The notes under the pieces were generated by a model. It saw only the letters and a program-made list of their open reading frames with translations. It made no database searches and was not told the origin of the DNA. The position numbers were made by a program, and so were the translations under genes. A stretch of DNA of 64,000 bases from Toxonevra muliebris. Taxonomy: Eukaryota > Arthropoda > Insecta > Diptera > Pallopteridae. The number at the start of each line of letters is the position of its first letter. Position 1 is the first letter of the stretch. Positions 22,311 to 35,217 of the stretch are shown here, in pieces. Where the stretch lies: the NCBI GenBank assembly GCA_963691655.1, contig OY829329.1, positions 16,258,708-16,322,707 of the forward strand, written 5' to 3'.

Positions 22311-23699
22311 GACTGAGCTAAAAACAGGCATTCAGTTTCATTGAACTTCCACATTTTTCATTTTTTCTACCCGCCCTTATGAGTTTACCATTTTAAATGT
22401 TAAAATTTGGACATTAAATTTGAATTTAACTATCTCAAAAATCTAAATCAACCAAGTATAAAATTTTTCGGTAGACTTCGAACTTCATTCTACATCCCGG
22501 TAGTCAGTGAAAAAGAGAATGCCCTTATCTCTCATAAAATGACCAAGCTGTGATGGTCTGCCACTACTTCAGGTGTTCATCTGACCCAAGTGCGCATAAA
22601 TCAAAAACGGCTGAAGACGTTTCTCCCCATACGTTCTATTTTTCGACACACCCTTCAACATACTCACACACACACACAGTGACAAACTTACCACATGCAC
22701 ACTCAAACACATACATAGATACAAATATGATGACAGCAATGATGGGTTTGCAAAAGAACTGTCAACAAAATTAATGTCATACGCTCATGCAATGAAAAAT
22801 TATGGTTTTATGTCAATAAAAACGACAATGATTGATTTGACACTAGGCCAAAAGCATAAATGAGGGAAGCAAGCAAGCAAAAAAAAAAAAAAAAAAAAAT
22901 AATATAAAATTATTGTTTATGTATGAGAGCAGCAGGACGAAGGGGAGAGAAATATTTTATGCTTTGTGTGTAATAAAAATGCCAAACAGACAGACAAACA
23001 AATGAAATGGAAAAATAATAAGAAAGGGAAGTAAAAAGGGTTAGCACATTTCACTAGCCAACATTATTACAATAAAAGCTGAAAAAGAGGAAGGCAGAAG
23101 TGACAAAACTAGAAAAAAGAAGAAGGCGTTAGGTTACGCACTAATGAAGACAAATATTATAAGTTTTTTCTTTCTTCCTTTTTCTTTCATTGTTGTTATT
23201 GCATAAAATTTTGCATGCCTACTCAAAAAGCCCCCCCAAAAAAAAAAAAAATTCATTTTGCTGCCATTTGTCAACATTTGTCAGAAATGTCAATTTTGAC
23301 ATTTCATATGAGAGCGGGAGAGCTGACAACATATGAGCTAGCAGGCAGGCAGCGCATGCATTGCATACCGTGCAGTTGGTAGTCGGAGAAAAAACACATA
23401 ATAAATAATGAAAATGAGAGGGTGAAAAATGCTTTTACGAGAAATTAATAACATACACAAACAACAATAAGAACAACAACTGGTGATGTGTTGCTGATGA
23501 TGAATGAAACACAACCAATTTTGTAGGCTTAAGGGCTTTTCAATACTTTCGAGAGCTCGTGTTACTCGAAACTTTAATTGTGATGAGGCGGCAGTGGCGA
23601 ATCCAGAGGGGCCTATGGGCGTCATCGTCCATCTGAGCAGCCTATACGCAGAACTATGGATTGATTCATGTATTCTTATACTCTTTCGGATATTATTCA
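22311..23699. other. Non-coding DNA with simple repeats
   Basis: No gene recognised. It contains an A run at about 22880-22900, CACACA near 22668-22678 and purine-rich tracts (22960-23130). Confidence 0.55.
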
Positions 23700-23945
23700 T
23701 CTAGAACGAGGTCGTACTGCGCGTTCACCCACAACTGTGGCTGCTATGAACGTCAGTGTGACCGAAGATTCAAATCTGTTGATTCGGCCTTGCGAGCAAG
23801 AAATTAATCTTTGCCCATCCACTAAGTGGATAATTTTGTGGAAAAATCTTGGACTACGGCCACATACAATTCAGTTTTGACCTTAAGCTCGAGCCGGGTG
23901 ACCATCCGAGACGACGTGCGTTTACAGATTGGGCTCTAAATCGGG
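23700..23945 (+). mobile_element. Fragment of a rosa-like mariner transposase (HTH region)
   Basis: The plus strand encodes RGRTARSPTTVAAMNVSV, LIRPCEQEI and ILWKNLGLRPHTIQF. After a stop or shift it reads LKLEPGDHPRRRAFTDWALN. This is the DNA-binding to linker part of mariner-like transposases that have QQDGAT boxes, and it fits the minus-strand copy at 35.9-36.8 kb. The catalytic domain is missing; the fragment is cut off by the repeat array that starts near 23950. Confidence 0.65.
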
Positions 23946-23949
23946 TTTT

Positions 23950-26000
23950 TTTTTTTTTATTTTTACTGTCGATGACCCCTTTGCTATAGTAAAAGAAGCT
24001 TCTGGTCTGAATTTCAGGTCTAAGTTGGGCCTCTATTTAGTCTGAGGTTTGGTTTGAATTTTGGTCAGAATTCGAATTGAAGTATGAATTTTCCGCAATT
24101 TTCACTTTCACCTTCTTTCGGTCTAAACTTCGATCAGATTTTTAGGTTTCTTTTGATCCCAGTTTTGGTCTGATTTTGAACAGTTTTTGGTGTAATTTTT
24201 TGTTTGAATTTTGTCTCCGTTAGGTTTCAGTTTTACTCCGACTTTTTGGATTTGTTCTGTCTAAATTTTGGTCTGAATTTGGAATCGTTTAAGGGCCGTT
24301 TTCTCAATGTCCAGTTAAGAACTAATCAGAATTTTAGCCGACGATTATTAGTACTAATTAGTTCTGATTAATGCTTAACCGGACATTGAGAAAACGGTCC
24401 AAAGTTTTAGTTTTGGTCTTAATTTAGTCTCCTTTAGGTCCGTGTTTTAGTCCGGCTTTCTTGGATTTTGTTCTGTTTAAGTTTTGGTTTGAATCGAGTC
24501 TCTTTTAGGCCTGAATTTGGTATCATTTAGATCTGGGCTTTGGTCTGGATTTGGTCTCTTTTTGGCCTGAACTGTAGTGTACCTTTTTTTGATTTTTTCT
24601 GACTCTTTTGATTCTGAGTTTCGATCTGAATTTTGTATTCCTTTAGGTCAGGGTTTTTGCCTCTATTAGGTATGAGGTTTGGTCTCTGTAAGGTCTAAGG
24701 CTTGGTCTGAGTTTCAGTCGGGCTTTTTGAATATTTTTCTGCCTAAACTTTAGTTTGAATTTGCTATCCTTTAGGTCTAAGTTTTGATCTGAATTTGTGC
24801 TCTTTAGCTTTGGATTTTGAACTGAGTTTGGTCTTCTTTTGTTCCGAATTTAATTTCTGTTTGGTCTGAATTAGGTTTCTTTTTGGTCTTATTGTTGGCT
24901 TGAATTTTAATCTGATTGTGGTTTGAGTTTAGCCTGATTTTTTTTTTTTTTTTAATTTAGTTTCCTTTATGTTTGCTCAGAACTTTCGTCTCCTTTTGGT
25001 CTAACTTTTCATTAGAATTTGATTTCTTTTAGGTCTGGTTCTGGTCTGAATTTTGGTCTGCCTTTAATTCTGAGTTTTGGCTTAAATTTTGTATTTCTTT
25101 AGGTTAGGGTTTTGGGCTCTTTTAGGTATTTTTCGTCTGAACTTTGAAATTTTTGGATTTTGGCAAATGTTGGTTTGAATTTGGTTTCTTTTGATTTTAG
25201 GCTTTGGCAGAATTTTGTATTCCTTTAGGTTCCTTTAGTCTCTACTAAGTCTGATGTTTGGTCTCTATTAGGTCTGAGGCTTTTTCAATTCTGTTCTGCC
25301 TAAATTGTGGTTTGAATTTATTGCCCTTTAAGTCTAAGTTTTGGTCTAAATTTGGTATTCTATAGGTCAAATATTGTTATGTTTTTCGCCTTAATTTGGT
25401 TCATTTTAGGTCTGAACATTTCGGTTTCCTTTATGTCTGGGATGCGGTATGAATTCAAGTTCATTTTAATCCAATTTAATCCTGATTTGGATTTCACTTT
25501 TGATTCAATTTTGGTTTGGGTATAGTTTGAATTTTGGATTGAATTTTTTTTTTTCGGTTTTCTTTTAGCATGGAATTTGGTCTGATTTGAGGTTTGAATT
25601 TCGTCTTTTTTTGGTCTGATTTTGGTATGCCACAGGTCTGGGGTTTAATCTGAATTCAAGCTTTGTAAGTTTTGGTTGGAAGTTTCGATTATTTTTTATC
25701 TGAATTTTCTGACGTTAGTATGAACTTTGATCTTCCTTTGATCTCAGATTTCATATGAGTTTTGTTTTTTAGTACGGAATTCTTTGGCTTGACTTGATCT
25801 CAATTTGGTATCCTTCAGGTCTGGGTTTTAGTCTGAGTTTTGTCCGAGTTTCGACTGATTTCTGATCTGAATTTTGATTTCTTTTTAGTCTAAATTTTGG
25901 TTTAAATTTAATCTTTATCTAGTGAACTAAACATTGGTTTTTGATCTGTTTTTCTTGTTTTACATCTGATGTTTACACCGAATTTCGGTCTCGTTTTTAA
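23950..26000 (+). repeat. Degenerate GGTCTGAATTTTGGTCT array, about 2 kb
   Basis: Short words of the type GGTCTGAATTTTGGTCT and TTTAGGTCTGAGTTTTGG recur continuously with heavy divergence. There is no credible coding frame. The reverse complement of the same motif builds the array at 27421-28370, so the two arrays face each other across about 1.4 kb. Confidence 0.85.
24293..24400. mobile_element. 108-bp palindromic MITE inside the array
   Basis: The left end GGGCCGTTTTCTCAATGTCC and the right end, read inward as GGACCGTTTTCTCAATGTCC, are inverted repeats with 1 mismatch in 20. The match continues imperfectly (GTTAAG, ATCAGAA). The insert breaks the surrounding GGTCTGAA repeat rhythm. I found no clear target duplication. 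Confidence 0.65.
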
Positions 26001-27420
26001 TAATTTTATTATTATTTATCAAAATCAACCCTCCCCAAACCGAAATCCCAAGTCCGCCACTGGTGGTAACATAGAGTGTTTCTACTTGCCATTAAAATTG
26101 AAAGAGTAAAAAAGGAAAACAATAATAAAAATAACAACTTTAAATGCCTGGTGCTGTCAAAAATTGAAAGAACATATCAAAATGTCAAAAATATGCCTCA
26201 AAGGCATATGCTCTCCTCATTGTCGAGCCTGCCCCGATGGCATGTCGACTTTAGGCTATAACTGACAGTGTATTTGTTTTTTATGCGGTTTGCCAAAATG
26301 ATTCAGCGCCCGCTCTAAAACTATCATCACCCTTTTCATTTCATTTCCACACAGAAAGGAAAAAAGGGTGCTTGCCTTATATATTAACCCTCTTTCACCC
26401 TTCTTCCTTCATCAACAGCTTTCAGCCTTCTTTTTTTTTTTTCATTGCTTCGGCCTTTTCGGCATTGTACATACATAAATTTTGTGAAATATAGTATCAA
26501 ATTTCAAGCAGATTTCAATTTGATTTTATGCGTTTTAGTACTATTTGAATTATGATTATTACAGCTTTTCATAACTAGCTATAGAAGCAATAACTGCCCG
26601 AATGGTGGTGGTTCGGCAAACGGCAAACCCGCATGGGTTGGCGTGAATAAAACGATTTGTCTTTGTCTCACTATAGTATCTCAGCGTATTTCAATGCTTC
26701 AAACCCAAAAAAGGGGCGCTGTTTCGCATAAGCCATAACAAGAAAATTTTAGGGTATTGAAGTCAAATTGCCCAAAATTATTTGTGCTTAACAAGGATAA
26801 TCATAAATCTGGCTAATTGCAGTTTTCATTTGCAACACACAGCAGCAGCAAACAGCAACACCATAATAACATATGACTATACCCACAGTGTTTTTGTTGA
26901 ATTGTATAATATATGATATTACACTGTGTTTTGTGCTCTTTATACCATGCCTAGGTATATGTGCCTTATATTTTTGTATATATAGTAAAATTGAATTTGA
27001 CATGCTACTGCAAGCGCACATAATCGTTAAATGCGTAATTTATTGGCACGCACATCGGAATCATTGCCTTATCAAATTGTTGTTGTTAGCGTTTTTTTTT
27101 TTTTTTTGTTTCATTTTGTTTTCTGAAGTTTTATAGATTTTTATCGCGCGTGCAAATCTAAAATAATGCGCGCCTTCAATTTGAAATGCTGAATTTGGAA
27201 TGTCTGCAATTTTGGGCGACTTGTTGGTTTAGAACGCTATACATAACATAATAACCATTGATTCATGCCATGATTAACTGTAATTTTTAGAAATTATCTA
27301 GACTTGATTAACTCTCTTTGCTACTTTGAATCGAAAAGGAAATGTTTTTGATTTGTAGTTGTAATTATAACTGTGCTTGATTAAATGCAACCCTGTGGAA
27401 TGGAATGTGACCAGAGGAAA
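26001..27420. other. Non-coding spacer between the two opposed arrays
   Basis: No gene recognised. It contains T runs near 26431 and 27093-27107 and CAGCAG/CAACA words near 26842. The open frames are short. Confidence 0.5.
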
Positions 27421-28370
27421 GTTTAAACTAAAATTCTGGCCCTAATTCCGAATAAAACTGAAATAAATAAATAGATAAATCAATTAAAAAATAAATAGAA
27501 TAAATTTAGACCATTTCAGATCGAATTTCAGTTCAATTATTGTATCAAATTTTAAGCCAAAATTTGGACGAAAATTTAAACTGAAATTTTGACCAAATTT
27601 AAGAACCAAACTAAAAAAAAAAAATAGATAAATCAATAAAAAAAATAAATAAAATAAATTCAGATCAACATTCAGTCCAAAATTTTGACCGAAATTCCGA
27701 ACGAAACTGAAATAGATAAATCAATGAAAAAATAAATAAAATAAATTCAGGCCAATAGTCAGACCAAATTTCAGGTCAATTATCGGATAGAACTTTAGAC
27801 CAAAATTCAGACTAAAATTTTGACCAATATCCGAACCAAACTGAAAAAAATAAATAGATAAATCAATAAAAAAAAAATAAATAAAATAAATTCAGACCAA
27901 TATTCAGGTCAATTATGGGATCGAATTTTAGACCAAAATTCAGACGAAAAATTAAACTAAAATTTTGGCTGAAATAAAATCAATGAAAAAATAAATAAAA
28001 TAAATTCAGGCCAATAGTCAGACCGAATTTCAGGTCAATTATCGGATCTAATTTTAGACAACAATTTATAGATCAATAAAAAAAAATTAGATAAATTCAG
28101 ACTAATATTTAGACCGACTTTTAGGTCAATTATCGAATCGAATTTTAGACCAAAATTCAGAAGAAAATTTAAATTAAAATTTTGACCAAAATTCAAAACC
28201 AAATTGGATAAATAAATAGATGAATCAATAAAAAAAATAAATTAAACAAATTCAGGCCAATATTCAGACCGAATTTTAGGTCAATTATCGGATCGAATTT
28301 TAGGCCTAAACTCAGACGAAAATTCAAATAAAATATTTCGACCAAAAATCTGACAAAAATTCATACGATT
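27421..28370 (-). repeat. Degenerate AGACCAAAATTCAGACC array with an AATAAATA spacer
   Basis: The core words are AGACCAAAATTCAGAC and TCAGACCGAATTTCAGGTC, alternating with A/T stretches such as AATAAATAGATAAATCAA. The larger unit recurs at about 84-150 bp (near 27492, 27650, 27735, 27885, 28000, 28090 and 28240). The motif is the reverse complement of the 23.95-26.0 kb array. A small cluster of the same motif is also at 41735-41830. Confidence 0.85.
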
Positions 28371-31300
28371 TCACGACGATTTTCCTTTGAATTTAGAAGT
28401 TTCACGAATTTTGCAATTAACAAAGTTTTACTACCCCCTCGCCCCCTCTCATTATCAGTATTGTAATGCTTGTTTTTCACTATGTCATATTCCCTGTCAA
28501 AAAGAGAGAAAGAGTGCGGAAAAGTTGCCACTCATCAAAAAATTTTGAAATCGTTCGCACATCGCATTCAAAGCTTTGAACAGATATGCGAAAAATCGTA
28601 AGAGATGTAAATAATGTCCGATTGAGCGACCATACGAGAGAAAAAAAAAAAATAAAAATACCAACCATTCCACCCCCACGCTCTTGGAGTGAATTAAATT
28701 GACACTAACACAGAGTTTGTTATTCCTGAATAATTTTCCACGCCCTTCATTGGTTGGGTTGGGTGTGTATGGAAGTCGCGGTGCACCCACCTTTTCGTGG
28801 TAGGTTCTGAGCAGTCAAGCCTGCACAACTTCAATTCACTTTCCCACTCCTACAAGACAGAGGGGCCGAGGGGGGTAAATTTTGTCGACTTTGAGCCTCA
28901 CAGCCATCTTATACAAAAATTTAGATATAAATCAACCTTCACACTGGTTTACACCAACTACAATTCTGGCATTTTAATGAAGAATTACCTTTCCAGATTG
29001 GCAGGGTTGGCATTTTTTTTAGTAGTGTACCTCAAGGTCATATGGTCGTAAACTCCATGCTATGTGTGCCATAATATGTAATATATATGTACTTTAACGA
29101 CGTATTTTCTATTGCTGGGGTATGTTCAGCGGCTTCCAGGGTCGTTACAAACAATGAATCGCCACGATTATTTCTTTATTAAAATTAAGTCCGTTCGAGT
29201 CTGAGATCCCAACTCTCGTTCTGAATCTCGTTCGTTCAACCAGGAGGATAGCTGCCAGTAGCATTTTATTGGTCATAGACTTCTTACACCTGGTATGGCG
29301 CTTCGAATAAGTGACCCCGAAGCTAATTACAACGGTGGACAAGTGGTAAGAACCTGAAATGTCACCAGTTTAAGGGTATCATAAACTGGTGACTGGTACC
29401 ATAGCAGTATCTTTTTGTTGGATATTTTCCAACCTGGTTTCACGCTATCGTTGCTGTTGTTACTTATAATGAGGTAACGTGTTTTACTTTGGATTCACAT
29501 CACTTATTTGTGTTGTACCTAGCAGGTCCTGGAATTTGTATGACTTGACAACAAGCCATTCTGTTGTAGGCAAAATTTGGTCTGCCCGGTATCTTTAATA
29601 AGTCACGCAAAAACAATGATAGAGAGGAGTTTTTACTTCATAAATATTCATATACGCCTGTCCATTGAACTAGAGTTCTGCTGTCCCTAAGCGTTGTAAC
29701 TCGGGATTTATACTAATCATTAGTTGTCAACTCTCACGCTGGTAACCCCGGACCTGTACTGTGTCAACAGCAAAACTGTTTTTGGACGATATAAAAAGCT
29801 ATTTGATACCTAGATCTGACCGGAAAGAAAGGAATCGTTTTCTTTTATACCGAGGTTTTTGCATCATCATTCATGTTGTATGATTTAAATTTCACTTTTA
29901 TTCACAATTTATTTGATAATACACGTAAAATGAAGTTTCATCCATCAAGGACTGGAATTCTTGTTCAAACTCCGACACAAATGGACCACTTTGTTAGGGA
30001 AAATCCTATGTTGGCTTTGAGGTCAACTTCAAAATGACGATGAAAAATTAACATCATTCAAATTGAAACTTGTAGAATATGTAGAACCTACAAGGAGGAT
30101 TCAGAAAATGCAATTGAGTTGGTGGGTTTTAAGTTTCATTGTAACTCGAATATTCGCAGGCTGTGTAGATCATGTAGAGATCAATCGGAATGAAAAATTT
30201 CGTACTTCTCTTTCGAAAACCAAATACCTAAATACTTATTTCGAAACCCAAAAAATTTGAATTTAAAGAATCAAAATTCATTGGTTGCACACTGAATGCC
30301 CCATCGATTTCCAAGAGTATATTGAACAAAAACAAAGTTCCTGTAGTATGGGCGGCAGAAAACTTCAAGTCCTGCAGAAATCTATTGCGGATGAATTATT
30401 TATCAGAGGAACGAGTAAAACTGGGTTTATGAATAAGTTTCGAATTTGAAACTTTAACTTCCCCTAATTTAATAGTATAACTCCAAAACAAAAAAATATT
30501 TCGACAAACTATTTAGCCAGACAAAAATATTTGTCTCGCTTAATTTCAACAGATTTGCAAGATTATTGTCATAGCGACGGTAATACACAACAATTTCAAC
30601 CCAAAAAACCACGACAGAAAACCGCAAAAAAGTCCAAAAAACAAAACTAAACATACTCAAGGAGTGAAAGAGGGAGAGAAAGAGAGAGATAGAACGAACT
30701 CAAGGAATCAAATGAATTTCGAATTTTTGCTAAAGACATGATAAAATTGTAGAATGCCAAAAGCGCCTGAAAGTAAGAAAGAACGATGCAAAAGACTGCG
30801 AAACTTGACAGCCGGCAACTTTTAATGTTTTTGCGCAACGAAAAACCACAAACAGAAAGAAAAAATAAAGCCGATACAAAATGAAAGAGAAAAATCACAT
30901 GAGCTAAAAATTTGCAGAGCGATGTGATTTTATGTGCCAAATGATGGCAGGAGGCAGTCTCTGGAAATGGCTTTGAAGTTTCGCCGCGCGTGCAAAAAAA
31001 AAAAAAACAGCAAACGCAATTCACAAATGTTGAAAGATTTTTGATACACATACGAGTTAAGTACACGTAAGTATGTGTTTATAGATGTACACATGTGTGT
31101 GTGTGTGTATGTTGCTGGTTGGTTGCTTTTTTTGGAAGGAAGCTGCTGTTGTTGCGCTGTCAGATCTACGCCTGATTTGGTGCAGCAGTCAGCGAGTGAC
31201 AGAAGTATTGCTTGTGATATTTATGGTAAAGTTGTTCGTTCGTTTGTTGCTGATTGTTGTTGTTGCGACAACATACGACGAACATCATGTATCTAGATCT

Positions 31301-31850
31301 TTTCAGCGGCAACCAACAGTTGCAAAGCAATTCCGCTTTTGGCGGTCACTTTTTTTGTTGTTGTTGCGTTACTGCTTTAAGATCGAAAACGGTTAAGCGT
31401 AATTTTGGGCACACGTTTAAATTGATAAGCTGCTGGTTGTTTGTTGTTGCTGTTGACACAGCGTAACTCTGTGCTTTTTGTCATGATTTATTATTGAATT
31501 CGTTTTCGCATTTTGTTGCAGATCTCCTGCGATTTTTTTCTTTGTTTTTATAGCCTTTATTGTAAAAAAAAGGTAGCAGATTTTCACTAGTAGCTTCACG
31601 ATAGAAAAGTGGTTCAGTAGTCCATGTCAATGTTTCAAGTTAGGCTTCCTCAGATAAGTATGTGTATTTTCTACAGTTCGTTTATAAAGCAAGTAATTGA
31701 TTTATACTGCAATAGTAAAATAGCAAACTAAAATGGCAAGTGATCCTTTAGCTTTTAGTTAATGGTATATTTCTAACGTCATCTCCTATTGGACGGTTCA
31801 TCCTGTCACGTTTCACATGAGTGAAAAGTTAAAGCCTATAGTTTTTCATG
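28371..31850. other. Non-coding DNA, mostly unassigned
   Basis: No secure gene. CACCAGTTTA/TAAACTGGTG near 29362-29390 forms a perfect 10-bp stem. A 49-codon open stretch at 30044-30190 has CxxC pairs at codons 10 and 13 and at 41 and 44 (CRIC and CRSC) but no start codon. GTGTGT and TTG/CTG-rich stretches lie at 31096-31109 and 31140-31270. Confidence 0.5.
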
Positions 31851-34470
31851 TGAAAATACAAAGAAGTTGTCAAATTTAAAATTAATTTAGATTGATTTTA
31901 ATTGCTTCGAAATTGGCAAATTCAAGTTCGAACCAATTTAAAATTACTTTAGTATTGGTTCAAATTTGTCAAATGAGGCTTAAAATAGATTTAAATTGGT
32001 GAAAATGCCTTTAAACCTAAAACAAACTGTTCCAAAAATTTCTTTAATTTGATCAAATTGATTGAAATTAATCAAACTGAGTATAAGAGTTGATTGAATT
32101 TGATTCAAATCTCTCAAACTGGACTTAAAATTGCTTCGGAAAATTGGGTGAAAATGCATTAAAATTGATAAAACTGTTAAAATTGTTTAAATATTGAGCA
32201 AACTGGAATTAAAAATTATTCAAACTAAATTTGGATTAATTTAAATTGAGTAAAATTACTTTTAAAATGATCTAATTCAAATTATAATGGATTTAATATT
32301 GGTTTAATATTGATCAATAATATTGACAACTTGTTAAAAATTTGTCAAATTGGGCATAAAATTGATATAAAGTGGAGAAAATTTCTTTAAAACTAATAAA
32401 ACTAGTCTACATTTTTTTTTAATAATGATCAATTATTAATATCATGGATTAATATTGATCAAACTGAGCTAACAGAATCTAGTTCAAATATTTCAAACTG
32501 GACTTAAAATTGCTTTGCAAAATATAAAATTGGCTTAAACCACATTCAAATTGATAAAACTGTCAAAAAAGTTTAAATTTTGAATAAATTGATTGAAAAC
32601 AATCAACTGGAATTAAAAGTGAATCAAAATAAACTTAAATTAAGTTAAATTGAGAACAAATACTTTGAAATTGATCTAATTGAACTTAGAATCAATTTAA
32701 AACGGCTCAATATTAAGGTCAAATTTCACAAAATTTTTCAAATTAGGCTTAAAATTTATTTAAATTGTTTGAAAATTGCTTTAAAATTAAAATAAACTGG
32801 TTTGAAAATTTCTTTAATATTATTCAAATTGTTTAAATTGATCAAACTAAGTTTATAGTTGATTGAATTTGGTTAAAATCTTTCAAACTGGACTCAAAAT
32901 TTCTTTGTAAACTGTGAAATTGATAAAATAGTCAAAATTGTTTGAATTTTGATCAAAAACGATCAACTGGAATTAAAAATTAATCAAACTAAACTTGGAT
33001 TAATTTTAATTGATTAAAATTACGTTTAAGTTAATCTAAAATAAATTATAATTGATTTAAAATTGGTTTAATATTGATCAATAATATTGACAAATTACAC
33101 AAAATTTGTCCAATTAGACTTAAAATTGATTTAAATTGGGTAAAAATAGCTTTAAAATTAAAATAAACTGGTTTGAAAATTCCTTTAGTATTGATCAAAT
33201 TGTTTAAAATTGACCAAACAGAGTTTAGAGTGGATTGAATCTGGTTAAATTATCTCAAACTGGGCCTAGAATTGATTTATTGAGATAAATTGGCTTAATA
33301 AACAAGAATACCAGAAGAATTACAAAAGTCATAGAATAAGCAGATTAGACAATCATTTCGGAATCTTTTAATACTAGTTAAAATTACTCAAGCCGAATAT
33401 AAAATTTCATTTAAATAATTAAAATTGTATTGATTAACTGGACAGGCAATTTATTGGAAACGATTTTAATATTGATCGACTTAATTTAAAATGTTAATCC
33501 TAGAATTAAAAATTGGCAAGAATTGATCAAACTAAACTTAGAAGTCATCAAACTTGGTAAAATGATTCATACTTCGTAAAATTATTCAAACTGAACTTCA
33601 AATTGCATTAAAAGATAACAAATTGGCCCCAAACCGTAATGAATTTCATCAAACTGTTTTAATATTGATCAAATTAGTTAAAAAAGAATTAACCAGAATT
33701 AAAAATATTTAAAGTTAATTGAAGCGGCATAAAGTTGGTCAAACTGAACCTTACAAATTTTTAAAATTACTTTATTATCGATCAAATTATTTAAAATTGA
33801 TCAAACTGAACTTAAAATTCATCAAAATTGCATAAAATTGTACTAACTCTATTTAAAATTGAGCATATTTATAAAACTGATTTTATACTTAATTTAAGAT
33901 TTTTTTTAATATTGATCAATTTAGTTAAAATTTGTCGCAGTGGGCTTTAAATCGATTTATATTAGTTAAAATTTAATTAAAATTTATCAAACTGGATTTA
34001 AAATCGATCTGAAGTTTTTATTATATTGATCAAATTAGTTAAAATTTATTAAACTGAATTTAAAACTAATTTAAACTAATTAAATTTACATTAAGTATTA
34101 CACAACTGGTCAAGCAGAACTTCAAAAATTGATTAAAATCGAGCAACTGAAGTTAAAATTTATGAAATTGGATTAAAATTTTTTGAGCGCTATTTAAAAT
34201 TGAGGATAATTATAAAACTGATTTTACAATTAATTTAAGATGGTTTTAATATTGATCACATTAGTTAAAATTTGTCAAACTGAGCTTTAAACTGATTTAG
34301 ATTGGTTAAAAATTATCTAACTGGGCTTAAAAATGATTGAAGCTATTTATATAATGATTAAATTAGCAAAAATTTATCAAACTGAATTTCAAACTGATTG
34401 AAATTGGTTGAAATTGCATTAAAATTGTATCAAATTGATTAAACAGAATGTAACTTTTAGAATTATCTAA
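31851..34470. repeat. AT-rich degenerate array of TTAAAATTGATCAAACTG-like words
   Basis: For about 2.6 kb the words TTAAAATTGATCAAACTG, CTTAAAATTGATTTAAATTG and GGTTAAAATTGC alternate with many changes. Units are of unclear length (roughly 30-70 bp). No coding frame survives. This is the largest low-complexity tract in the window. Confidence 0.8.
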
Positions 34471-34946
34471 CGATATTTTCCCAAAATAAAATCATTTATT
34501 TTTCGACAAAAAAATAAAATTTATAAAATTGCAGAAGAAAAAAAAAACCGGAACGAAATGAAAAGTATTATACGCACTAACAAATTATCAACGCCAATTT
34601 GAATACCAATTACCCATTAAAATCAAATCTGCATCAAAAGCATACCAACAAATCAACACCATTTGATATACATACATATATCTAGGTACTAGAAGATCAT
34701 TTTGAAAAGAAAATTTTACATAAAAGCAATAAATACACAAATAAATAATAAAAATGCATATAAGTCCAAACGACATACTCATGCATAAATCCTAATGCAG
34801 ATACATTCCAATTCACTTGAATCGATTCATCGATTTTTGTTGCGGCTATTCCCTGTACTGTGAAAATATATTTAGGGTTCACGCTCGTCCTTAATGGATT
34901 AAGCGTAATTTTTGTACCAGGCTCTCAATATGTCAAGGGATAGTAG
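34471..34946. other. AT-rich non-coding DNA
   Basis: Nothing recognised between the end of the array and the piggyBac-like element. Confidence 0.5.
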
Positions 34947-35217
34947 TTAACCCTAGGATGGAGAGTTGGGCCTAATGCACTCCATTTTGAGCTCAAACAT
35001 GTATGCATATCTGTTTTATTTTTTGATATCCTGGTCGATCTTAAACTCTATAACTTTTTGCGGAACATCCCCCGAACACAAAAAAAAAAAACAAAAAAAA
35101 TTTGGGTCGATCGGGCTCAGTTGTCTCAACAATGTAAATTATCTCATGGGCCTGAATAGGCCCAAAAAATAATAAATAACAAAAAATACAACTCTAAAAC
35201 CAAATCAAATTTTGGAT

